Below, piece by piece: positions 1-6,796 of a DNA stretch of 11,757 nt; position 1 is the stretch's first letter; the number at the start of each line of letters is the position of its first letter. This DNA comes from Anaerolineae bacterium (GTDB lineage: Bacteria; Chloroflexota; Anaerolineae; JAAYZQ01), in contig JAFGOG010000588.1 in assembly GCA_016926595.1 (NCBI GenBank), positions 1-11,757 on the forward strand, written 5' to 3'. A program made the translations under genes and the position numbers. The notes beneath the pieces were generated by a model. It did no database searches. It was given only the letters and a program-made list of their open reading frames with translations, and was not told where the DNA came from.

Positions 1-48
1 ATCTATCGCGTCTACCTTCCCCTGGTGCTGCGCATCTACGCGCCGTAG
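1..48 (+). CDS. 3' end of a gene entering from the left; probable secreted protein with YLPLVLR tail
   Basis: Frame 1 is open from the first base to a TAG at 46-48 and encodes the last 15 residues, IYRVYLPLVLRIYAP. Nothing of the main body is visible, so the function cannot be named. The tail is nearly the same as the end of the large secreted protease encoded on the opposite strand (RVYLPLCLRWCAH): 9 of the last 13 positions are identical. From memory, YLPLVLR-like endings recur on extracellular proteins of Chloroflexota, so this is probably another exported surface protein. A strong terminator follows within 25 bases of the stop, which supports this being a real gene end. Confidence 0.7.
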   Translation: MYRVYLPLVLRIYAP

Positions 49-71
49 GGCTTTCTTGGTCACGACCTGTC

Positions 72-127
72 GGGACCACTCCCTCCCCTTCTTCCGGGCG
101 AAGAAGGGGAGGGGCAGTCCCATTTTT
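72..127 (+). terminator. Strong intrinsic terminator of the left-edge gene
   Basis: A perfect 14-bp stem pairs 81-94 (CCCTCCCCTTCTTC) with 100-113 across a 5-base loop. It is flanked by an outer GGGAC (72-76) / GTCCC (117-121) pairing and followed at once by ATTTTT (122-127). The U-tract lies on the plus-strand side only, so it terminates the gene ending at 48. Read from the minus strand there is no U-run after the stem, so it is not an obvious terminator for the convergent protease gene, although the hairpin would sit in that transcript's 3' tail. Confidence 0.85.
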
Positions 128-153
128 CCCCCGGAATGCAAATGCCATAGCCC

Positions 154-3100
154 TCAGTGCGCGCACCATCGCAAGCACAGCGGCAGGTAGACCCGCTCGC
201 ACGGTGGCACTTCCAGCACAATCTGGTTCGCGATACCGAGGAGCGGCTCGACGTTGCCCGCCCTGTCAATGCCTCGCACGGCGTAGGCGTTGGTGCACGG
301 ATGTGAGAGCACGATAGAAAAGACGCCGGACGTCCCGGCTTTTGTGAGCACGGCTGTCCACTCCCCGTGCGGTGGGCGATGCCAGAGGGCCGCGCCATAC
401 ACGCCGGCCTCGGCATCCTCCGGCACCCAGGCGAGTGAGATCGTCCCTCCCAGGGAGACCTCTCCGGTCATGGTAATCGCGGTCTGTGGTGGAGTGACAT
501 CGGTCGGCAGCAACCCGCCCACAGCGCCACTGCTCAGAGCGGGCGGCAAAGGCGCCACGGCATAGTAGGTCTCGATCATGTCTCCCCACGTGGTATCGCA
601 CACGAACTGCAATTGCTCGCAGGTGTACATCTCACGCAAGCGAACACCCTGGGTGAACTGTCCGGTGTTCGAGATCGGCCAGGTGGTGGTAATGATCCGG
701 TCCTCGCCCAGAGGCAAGAATATCGACAGGCCGTGGGCATCGTCCAGATCCCACATTCTTTCAGGATAAACCCACGGATTTCCACTGCGGTGCTCCTCGG
801 CAACGATCGCCGAATCGAGCGCGGTCATCAGGTTCAGAGCCGCGGCCACCACGTCCTCGTCGGCGAATCGCTGCGAGGCTTTGAGCGCCAGGTCGTACAG
901 GTCCACGAAACCGTCGGTCGAGGGCTCGATCTGAAAGTCGCTGTCGTAATCCAACTTCTGTGTCAGATTATAGACCGTGTTGAGCGTGGCCACCTGAGCC
1001 GGAATCGCGAGCGTTTGGCTGATCGCCTCTGCCAGTTGGTGCACGCCGTTTGCGATGGTGGGCATGGCAGCCAGGTCAACCGCCGAGATGGTGAAAGGGT
1101 GCACGTCAGCAGGCATGGAGTTGGCATACGCTTCCACCAGGAACTGGGCCATCTGGTGAGGTGTCGTCGCAGCAGGCAACCCCTGGATCGCCTCGACGTA
1201 GCGCCCGTCCGGCCCGAGCGGTGCCCAGGCGACATTCTGTGACGACACAAAGAACGCCGCATACTCCTTGATCTGGTAGGCAACTTCTGTCATGCCCATC
1301 AGGCACACGTCATAGAACACGACATCAAGCGGCCGGGCGCCGTCGCCGGTAATGACTGCCATCGCCTGGCGGATCTCCTGGCTGCCGAGATAATCCATGT
1401 CGCTGCCAAAATCCCAGCTCAACCCGCTATTCCCCGCCATCCAGGCCCACTTCCCCTTGACGGGCATAGCCCCTGGCATTCCTTCACTGCTGGGTGCCCA
1501 CCCGCCACCGTGATCCACGATCGCCAGCAGCGTGTGGCGCGCCGGGCGGTAAGCCTGGCCCCAGGTGACAAAATCGACCAGTGTCTGCCCACTGCCCATG
1601 TTCAGCTCGCCCGTCAGGTTCCAGGTGACGTTCAGCGGCACTGCCTCGCCATACGTCAGGTCGTACACCACGGTCGGAGAGTAGATCATCGTGGTCGTAT
1701 AACCATCCACCAGAGCCAGCACGTTGGCCTGGGGGCTGGCGCCGGCCGCGACGGTGTTGGTCAGGGTGTTGACCATGAACGCGTCCAGGTCGTTGTCGCC
1801 ACTCAGGTAGAGGAGCATTGTCCATGCCAGGTGCGTGGGTGAGGCGAACGCCGAAGTGTTGCCACTGGCATCGGTACTGGTCGCCGTCAGGTTCGGGCCG
1901 GCAAATCCTCCCACCTTGCCGAAAACAAAGCTGCCCGATGCATCCGCCTGTGTATCCCCTTCAAAGAGCCGCCCCTCGTCCTGATCGTCAGAGAAGAACT
2001 CGACGGTTGCGCCAGGAACGGCCGTGCCCGTGATCGTTTCAGTGCTGCCAATCGCCACCCCCGTGATCTGGGGGACAGGAACGCAATGACTCCTATCGTC
2101 GATGCCGGCCAGCCCATTGCTATGGATCGAGTTCCGAGTGATGGTGTGACCGCCACACGTCGCGACCAGAACCCCGTACGTCTGGTTGAACGCAATCGTG
2201 TTGCCCTCGATGCGCGTGCGCAGCACCCAGTCGGCAACCAGGACCCCAAACCCCTCATTGGGCAGCGGGCTGGTGCCATCCGCCGCCACTCCGATGAGGT
2301 TGCCGAGCAATTCGTTGTCCGCCGGCACATCCGCTGTGCTCTTGAACAGGCAGATCCCATCCACCCGGTTGCCGCTTACCACGTTTCCTTCCCCGGCGCC
2401 CAGCCCGCCGAGCACGTTGTGGTGCGCGCCGTTCGATATGTCGATACCACCCTGGGGGTGGTAACCGAGGGAATAGCTGCCTGTGACGTCGGGGCCCACC
2501 AGATTGCCCTGCACGAGGTTATCGTGTGCGTTGCTGCTGATCACCACCCCATGCCCCGCGTTGCCGCTCAAAAGATTGCCCTCGCCGAGCAGGCGGTTGC
2601 CGCCAATCTGGTTGTGGTGGGCACCTTGCATGATCTCCACGCCATGCACGCCGTTGGGCAGGGCAGCGCTGCCGTCGGCGTTGGTTCCGATGAAATTGCC
2701 CTGCACCATGTTATAGGCGGTTTCAGCGTCCACCAGGCACACGCCGTCCGACGAGTTGCCGCCGATCAGGTTGCGCCCGGCCACGGTGCCATCGCCGATC
2801 ACGTTGTAGCTCGCTCCCAGCAAGAGGATCACGCCATGATCGCCCTGGCCGATAATGCCCGTGCCATTCCGATCCAGGCCGATCAAGTTGCCCAGGAGCC
2901 TGTTGTCCCGGGTTCCCGCATCGCTGATATAGACGCCGTGGTCCGCGTTGCCGCTGATCAGGTTCCCCTCTCCGGCAACGGTGCCACCGACGCGGTTGCC
3001 CTGAGGTCCCCCCTGGATGGCGACCCCGGAGAAGGTGTTGGGCACCGGCCCCAGGCCGTCGGCCCGCACGCCGATATAGTTCCCGGTCACGATATTCAAA

Positions 3101-3819
3101 TCGGAGCCGGCTCCCCCGATCCAGACGCCATTCTGGTCGTTGCCGCTGATTACGTTGCAGTACCCGTCACACCCGCCGGCGCTCGCCCCGCCGACCACGT
3201 TACCACTGGCTCCGTCCCAGATCGAAACGCCATTGTAGCTGTTGCCCGCATCCCACGTGCCGTCGGTGCCGATGTAATTGCCCCGGATCGCATTGTTGTC
3301 ACCCTGGATTGCGATCCCGCTGGCCCCGTTGGCGACGACCAGGTTTCCCTCGCCGTTGGGGCCGTCGCCCCCCCCTTGATCCCCACCCAAGGTTGTCCAG
3401 GACGCACTCGCACCGATCGCGATCCCGTCGCTCTTGAATTCCCGGATGGTCAGGCCGAGGATGGTGCAGTTGTCCGCTTCCACGATCAGCCCTTTCGTGC
3501 CGGGCGGTGTCTGGGCGCCATTCAGGATCACCCCGGTGTTGCTGGCATCCAGCGTCACGTTATCGCGATTCATCGTGGGCAGAGCGGACTGGACCCAGAT
3601 CGTCACAGGGTCGCCGGGCGGGAACACGGCAGGAGAAAAGATAATCTTTTCGCCAGGCCCTGCCGACAGCAGGGCCCAGCGCAGGGTGCCATAGCCGCTG
3701 TCCGCCGGGCTGATGACCACCAGATCCGCCGAGTGGACAGCAGGAGAACCAGGACCTGCGAGCAGCACCAGCAGCAGAAATGCAACGCCCAGGGCCCCCC
3801 TGGATAGCAGGTTCCTCAT
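154..3819 (-). CDS. Secreted beta-helix / clostripain-family (C11) cysteine protease, 1221 aa
   Basis: Residues 1-31 form a signal peptide (basic start, hydrophobic 8-21, cleavage near HSA-D). Residues ~33-575 form a right-handed parallel beta-helix built on GN-IG-D, GV-I, GA--N-IGG and GEGNLISGN motifs. Residues ~585-660 resemble a bacterial Ig-like module (GTAVPGATVEFF, TSTDASGN). Residues ~664-1090 are a C11/clostripain peptidase (clan CD, caspase/gingipain fold). It starts with MLLYLSGDNDLD; the expected catalytic dyad is His770 in IVDHGGGW and Cys839 in FYDVCLMG, and both are intact. Residues ~1105-1200 form a second Ig/FN3-like module, and the protein ends in RVYLPLCLR. It is probably a surface or extracellular protease; the helix may bind glycans or anchor the enzyme. 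The ATG at 3817-3819 is supported by AAGGAGG six bases upstream. It begins one base after the NTPase stop (TGA-G-ATG), so the two are translationally coupled. Substrate unknown. Confidence 0.9.
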   Translation of the reverse strand: MRNLLSRGALGVAFLLLVLLAGPGSPAVHSADLVVISPADSGYGTLRWALLSAGPGEKIIFSPAVFPPGDPVTIWVQSALPTMNRDNVTLDASNTGVILNGAQTPPGTKGLIVEADNCTILGLTIREFKSDGIAIGASASWTTLGGDQGGGDGPNGEGNLVVANGASGIAIQGDNNAIRGNYIGTDGTWDAGNSYNGVSIWDGASGNVVGGASAGGCDGYCNVISGNDQNGVWIGGAGSDLNIVTGNYIGVRADGLGPVPNTFSGVAIQGGPQGNRVGGTVAGEGNLISGNADHGVYISDAGTRDNRLLGNLIGLDRNGTGIIGQGDHGVILLLGASYNVIGDGTVAGRNLIGGNSSDGVCLVDAETAYNMVQGNFIGTNADGSAALPNGVHGVEIMQGAHHNQIGGNRLLGEGNLLSGNAGHGVVISSNAHDNLVQGNLVGPDVTGSYSLGYHPQGGIDISNGAHHNVLGGLGAGEGNVVSGNRVDGICLFKSTADVPADNELLGNLIGVAADGTSPLPNEGFGVLVADWVLRTRIEGNTIAFNQTYGVLVATCGGHTITRNSIHSNGLAGIDDRSHCVPVPQITGVAIGSTETITGTAVPGATVEFFSDDQDEGRLFEGDTQADASGSFVFGKVGGFAGPNLTATSTDASGNTSAFASPTHLAWTMLLYLSGDNDLDAFMVNTLTNTVAAGASPQANVLALVDGYTTTMIYSPTVVYDLTYGEAVPLNVTWNLTGELNMGSGQTLVDFVTWGQAYRPARHTLLAIVDHGGGWAPSSEGMPGAMPVKGKWAWMAGNSGLSWDFGSDMDYLGSQEIRQAMAVITGDGARPLDVVFYDVCLMGMTEVAYQIKEYAAFFVSSQNVAWAPLGPDGRYVEAIQGLPAATTPHQMAQFLVEAYANSMPADVHPFTISAVDLAAMPTIANGVHQLAEAISQTLAIPAQVATLNTVYNLTQKLDYDSDFQIEPSTDGFVDLYDLALKASQRFADEDVVAAALNLMTALDSAIVAEEHRSGNPWVYPERMWDLDDAHGLSIFLPLGEDRIITTTWPISNTGQFTQGVRLREMYTCEQLQFVCDTTWGDMIETYYAVAPLPPALSSGAVGGLLPTDVTPPQTAITMTGEVSLGGTISLAWVPEDAEAGVYGAALWHRPPHGEWTAVLTKAGTSGVFSIVLSHPCTNAYAVRGIDRAGNVEPLLGIANQIVLEVPPCERVYLPLCLRWCAH
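2164..3351 (-). repeat. Coding tandem repeats of the beta-helix, period ~64-68 residues
   Basis: Residues ~157-552 of the secreted protease consist of about six long repeats. Each carries a GN-[YLF]-[IV]-G block (starting at residues 180, 246, 310, 374, 438 and 506), then a GV-I-x-x-GA-x-x-N-x-IGG block, then GEGN[LV][ILV]SGN. The spacings are 66, 64, 64, 64 and 68 residues, about three beta-helix coils per unit. The DNA is similar but clearly diverged between units, so this is old protein-level duplication rather than fresh tandem DNA repetition. Confidence 0.85.
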
Positions 3820-3820
3820 C

Positions 3821-6451
3821 TCATTCCTCCTTGAGCAGCTCCATGCATCCCTCAGGCGCTTCAGATGGACAGTGTTGTATGAGACGCTCGCAGGCCATCT
3901 TTTCCAATCCTTCGAGGGCCAGGCGATAGGGTTCGTCCAGGCCGTTTCTCCACGCTCTCCATGCGTCCGGGTCTACCCCTTCGAGGCCTTTGCCCCGTGC
4001 CTTCTCCACAGCCCTCTTCCACTCAGCGCACGCCTCTGCCAGATGCTGCGCCTCAGAGCCGGCGTCGACCTCGCTCATCGCCAGGAGATAGTCTCCGGCA
4101 TTAAGATGAGCTTCGGCCGAATCTTTGGGATCGAACAGATTGTCCACGATGCCTATCGCAACGCATGCGTGCTCGTACGCCTTCGTGAACTCGTCCAAGG
4201 CGTCTGAAGCCCGGCCTTTCGCCACAAGGTCATTACCTTTGGCCCAGTGCATCAGGCCCGCATTCTGCCGGATCAACGCGGAACAATCCACCCAGGCGTC
4301 CAGATTCTGTTCCCTGTTGAGAAGATCGATCGCCTTGTGGGAGAACTCTTCGGCCTCGTCCCAGCTTTCGGCGAGACCCAACACGTGGCTGAGCTCGGTA
4401 TAGATGCCGACCATCAAGGCTACATCCTGTTGGTAGTTTCCGGCTTTTTCTGCAGCGGCTCGATACAGCGCAATCGCGCCCTGTAGATCCAGGTCACTCA
4501 CGTCCCTGCCCGCATCGAGTGCGGACATGGCCCTGAAAACCAGGATGTTCGCCCGACCCAGCTTGACGCGCGCATCAAGCTGATGATCCTTCAGCCATTT
4601 CTCCGCAGCGTCCAAGCCATCAAAGAATTGTTGAGCCTCTTGATACCCCTCTTCGGCTTCCTCCAACATGCCCAGCTTGGCCAGGAATATCGCCTGGTAG
4701 CCGAGCAGGTAGGCCCGGTCGCGCTCGCTCAAAGGGCAGGCCAACAGAGAAGCGATGGCGTGTACAATATGTGTCCACTCATCGCGTTGGTAGATGTAGA
4801 TGGGTCGCTCGATCAGGTCCAGGTACGCAAGCAGCGCGCCAGGGGAAAGCACTGCGACATCCTCCAACCAGCGCAAGCGTTCGAGCAAAAAGGCGCCAGC
4901 CTGTCGCTCTGCCACCGGCACGTGCGTTTCGGTGATGAGCCTGGACAAGGCCTTTAGCACGCCTGTTCGCATCTCGATCGGTTTCCACGGCACGTGGAGC
5001 AGGCACTCGCCGGCTGTGAGCACTGTCTGTGTGGAGCAGGCAGGATCCTGCAGGACGACGACGACGTGGGACTCTAACGTGGACCGGAAGGCAGATCGCC
5101 CCCCTGGGCCAACCTTTTGAGCAAAATCGCGCACCAGGGAATGCAGGCGTATATGATCATCCCCCATGCGTTCGACGAGGGATACTCCCCACAACTTGGT
5201 CACGGCGTCGCGCAGTGGCTCGTCCAGGCCTTCTTTGTCATCCTGCAGCCCGGTCAACAGCTCCAACCAGGTGATGGGGATCAAGCTGGTGTCGCCCAAC
5301 TCGGCGGCGGCACGCAGCACGAGCCGGGCATTCTGGCTGCTCAGCATCTTCCACTGCGCTGTCAATGCCCGAGCCAGGCCGGGAGCCGTCACCCCGGCTT
5401 TTCGGTGGACCTTTTCAGCACCCAGCTCGCCCAGTTTTTTCAGATAGGAGGAAAGGGTCATTCGCGGGCGGTTCCGAAGGGCAGCCGCAGCCAGTGTCAG
5501 GGCGAGGGGTAGATTGCCCAACACCCGGCACAGCTCGTCCAGGGCTGGGTCGGTAGCTGCCTCGGGGCGAGCATCGACGATCATTGTGCGCGCAAAAGAA
5601 AGTGGCAGGAGCGGCACGTCCAGCTTGACCATCCCTTCCTCTGGCCAGTCTCGCTGCCGCGTGGTAAACAGCACAAGAGCCCCCAGCTCAGCGGCACTGA
5701 TACCAGCTCCCAGGGATGGATTCATAAGATGGCATGGGTCGGGGACATTGTCAAAGAGGATCAAGCTGCCGGGATATTCGCTGAAATATCGGGATAGAGC
5801 CATTATCATTTGTTTGGTACGGTCCGGATCGCTCGAGTCAGCCGGGCTCAGGCCCAGCCAGTCAGCCTGTTTCACCAACTGCTCAGCCCAATCTTGCTCG
5901 TTGGTCGCGTCGACGGCAAAGACTCCTCCAGGATAGGCATCCTGGTTACGCCGGGCGTACCCGGCCGCTAACAGAGTCTTGCCGATGCCGCCCATACCCG
6001 TCAGCCCTACCGGTCGCCGCCGGCCTGACTGTTCTTCCATCAACGCCCGATGCAGGCATGCCAACTCTGGTTCGCGCCCCACAAGATCCTTGTTGTCGGG
6101 AAAGCCAGTCCGGAAGTGTGAGCTCAGGATCACCGGTCGTGTCGCGTATTCCAGCTTGGGCCAGATCCCCTCCTCCACTGCCGGGCGAGAGAGCTGGCAA
6201 AACCGCTCATACTGGCGGGGATTCTTTTTCGCTATCGCCTTCAGCAGATCTGAAAGCAGCACGTTTCTCTCGCAGTACTCGACCACCTCGTCGACCATAT
6301 CGTCGAATCCATATCCCGGGCCGAACCTGTCGACAATCGGCCGGAAGGGGGGGTGGTACATGCAAAAGCGACGCAGCTCCTGTGGTGTAAAAGCAGCAAG
6401 CAAAAGCTCGCGGATCGCAGAGAGGCTGTAGGAAACCTGTGTGTCGTCCAC
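3821..6451 (-). CDS. STAND NTPase: effector-associated domain, NB-ARC, winged helix, TPR (876 aa)
   Basis: Cytosolic signalling ATPase of the AP-ATPase/NB-ARC type; no signal peptide or membrane segment is seen. Residues ~5-90 match the small helical effector-associated (death-like) adaptor domain: IRELLLAAFTPQELRRFC, FGPGYGFDDMVDEVVEYCER, NPRQYERF. The NB-ARC core follows a linker with LVGREPEL (123-130). It has Walker A GMGGIGKT (152-159), Walker B LILFDN (230-235), sensor-like TTR (263-265), the GLPLA-like NLPLA (313-317), a winged helix (~375-430) and an MHD-like LHSLVRDF (436-443). Residues ~560-770 are helical TPR-like repeats, the likely ligand sensor. All ATP-binding motifs are intact. 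The start is GTG at 6449-6451, chosen for GGAGG at 6458-6462 six bases upstream. The 3' end overlaps the ribosome binding site of the secreted protease. The DNA is less GC-rich than the acylase (31 and 35 G/C of 60 in rows 4621 and 4141, against 46 of 60 in row 8401). The trigger and direct effector are not known. Confidence 0.9.
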   Translation of the reverse strand: MDDTQVSYSLSAIRELLLAAFTPQELRRFCMYHPPFRPIVDRFGPGYGFDDMVDEVVEYCERNVLLSDLLKAIAKKNPRQYERFCQLSRPAVEEGIWPKLEYATRPVILSSHFRTGFPDNKDLVGREPELACLHRALMEEQSGRRRPVGLTGMGGIGKTLLAAGYARRNQDAYPGGVFAVDATNEQDWAEQLVKQADWLGLSPADSSDPDRTKQMIMALSRYFSEYPGSLILFDNVPDPCHLMNPSLGAGISAAELGALVLFTTRQRDWPEEGMVKLDVPLLPLSFARTMIVDARPEAATDPALDELCRVLGNLPLALTLAAAALRNRPRMTLSSYLKKLGELGAEKVHRKAGVTAPGLARALTAQWKMLSSQNARLVLRAAAELGDTSLIPITWLELLTGLQDDKEGLDEPLRDAVTKLWGVSLVERMGDDHIRLHSLVRDFAQKVGPGGRSAFRSTLESHVVVVLQDPACSTQTVLTAGECLLHVPWKPIEMRTGVLKALSRLITETHVPVAERQAGAFLLERLRWLEDVAVLSPGALLAYLDLIERPIYIYQRDEWTHIVHAIASLLACPLSERDRAYLLGYQAIFLAKLGMLEEAEEGYQEAQQFFDGLDAAEKWLKDHQLDARVKLGRANILVFRAMSALDAGRDVSDLDLQGAIALYRAAAEKAGNYQQDVALMVGIYTELSHVLGLAESWDEAEEFSHKAIDLLNREQNLDAWVDCSALIRQNAGLMHWAKGNDLVAKGRASDALDEFTKAYEHACVAIGIVDNLFDPKDSAEAHLNAGDYLLAMSEVDAGSEAQHLAEACAEWKRAVEKARGKGLEGVDPDAWRAWRNGLDEPYRLALEGLEKMACERLIQHCPSEAPEGCMELLKEE
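3826..3832 (-). promoter_or_regulatory. Ribosome binding site of the protease, inside the NTPase gene
   Basis: The minus strand reads AAGGAGG, then AATGAG, then the ATG of the protease. The Shine-Dalgarno sequence overlaps the last Lys-Glu-Glu codons of the NTPase, and the spacer contains the NTPase stop codon. Six bases separate GGAGG from ATG, an ideal distance. This fixes the protease start and makes termination-reinitiation coupling likely. Confidence 0.85.
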
Positions 6452-6457
6452 GCTGAA

Positions 6458-6462
6458 CCTCC
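6458..6462 (-). promoter_or_regulatory. Ribosome binding site deciding the GTG start of the NTPase
   Basis: The minus strand reads GGAGG-TTCAGC-GTG. This canonical site at six-base spacing supports the GTG start over any internal ATG. Starting here also keeps the complete N-terminal adaptor domain. Confidence 0.8.
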
Positions 6463-6615
6463 GTCACGCATTGTGCAGGCGCCGCGCAGGATGCCGAGAA
6501 GCGGGTGCGACTCTGCGCAGGCGCATCAGATTCTGTGAGAATGCCGTTCTGGACCGCAGTGAAGAATCCGGACGTTGTGCTCGAAATCAACTCGATCAGG
6601 TACAGGTATAGAGAG

Positions 6616-6644
6616 ATTCTACCACGAATGCAAGATTAAGGCAA
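6616..6644 (-). promoter_or_regulatory. Promoter of the NTPase-protease operon (extended -10)
   Basis: The minus strand has TTGCCT (6639-6644), a 17-base spacer and TAGAAT (6616-6621), with TGG directly before the -10 (extended -10 type, TGn). Five of six -10 bases match the sigma70 consensus. Transcription would start near 6609. The -10 and the nine bases before it closely match the acylase promoter. Confidence 0.6.
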
Positions 6645-6716
6645 GTGCGACCTCGCACACGTGTTTGCGGGGGTGTGTTTCAAGTTTCTGGGTAAGTTGA
6701 TTGCATGGGCGGAAAC

Positions 6717-6733
6717 GGCCCCGAGACGGGGCC
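6717..6733 (-). terminator. Probable terminator of the acylase gene
   Basis: A perfect 7-bp GC stem, GGCCCCG / CGGGGCC with a 3-base loop, lies about 63 bases after the acylase stop. On the minus strand it is followed only by GTTTCC, a short U-tract, so termination may be partial and some read-through into the NTPase operon is possible. Confidence 0.4.
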
Positions 6734-6796
6734 TTGAGCCCAGAAAGATGTTGGGCGTGAAGAGCCGCCACTGCCCTGGGGCCCTCCAAACAGGCT

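Larger units (their letters stand above)
6452..6796. other. 345-base intergenic region between acylase and NTPase genes
   Basis: This region holds the probable acylase terminator (6717-6733) and the NTPase promoter (6616-6644), leaving an untranslated leader of roughly 155 bases. Small inverted repeats occur in it: ATTCT-gtg-AGAAT (6530-6542), TGCGC-ag-GCGCA near 6514-6525, and the palindrome ACACGTGT (6657-6664) about 13 bases upstream of the -35 box. None is long enough to assign a function. No additional gene is convincing here. Confidence 0.6.

Noticed and set aside
72..127. Bidirectional terminator for both convergent genes
   Set aside because: The U-tract is present only on the plus-strand side; the minus-strand side continues AGTGGTCCC without a T-run.
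2164..3351. Regularly repeated segments considered as a CRISPR array or DNA repeat
   Set aside because: The units are about 195 bases, diverged in sequence, in one continuous reading frame, and explained by beta-helix protein repeats.
2086..3807. 573-codon open frame on the plus strand
   Set aside because: It lies antisense inside the beta-helix repeats; the minus-strand frame has a signal peptide, a ribosome binding site and clear repeat motifs. The antisense frame is open because of GC bias and the repeated codons.
6207..6590. 127-codon minus-strand frame overlapping the NTPase start
   Set aside because: It is in a different frame from the NTPase and has no ribosome binding site or domain; the GTG at 6451 with GGAGG explains the region.
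6657..6664. ACACGTGT palindrome as an operator of the NTPase promoter
   Set aside because: Eight bases of symmetry occurring once is too little; position is suggestive but there is no second copy or known regulator.
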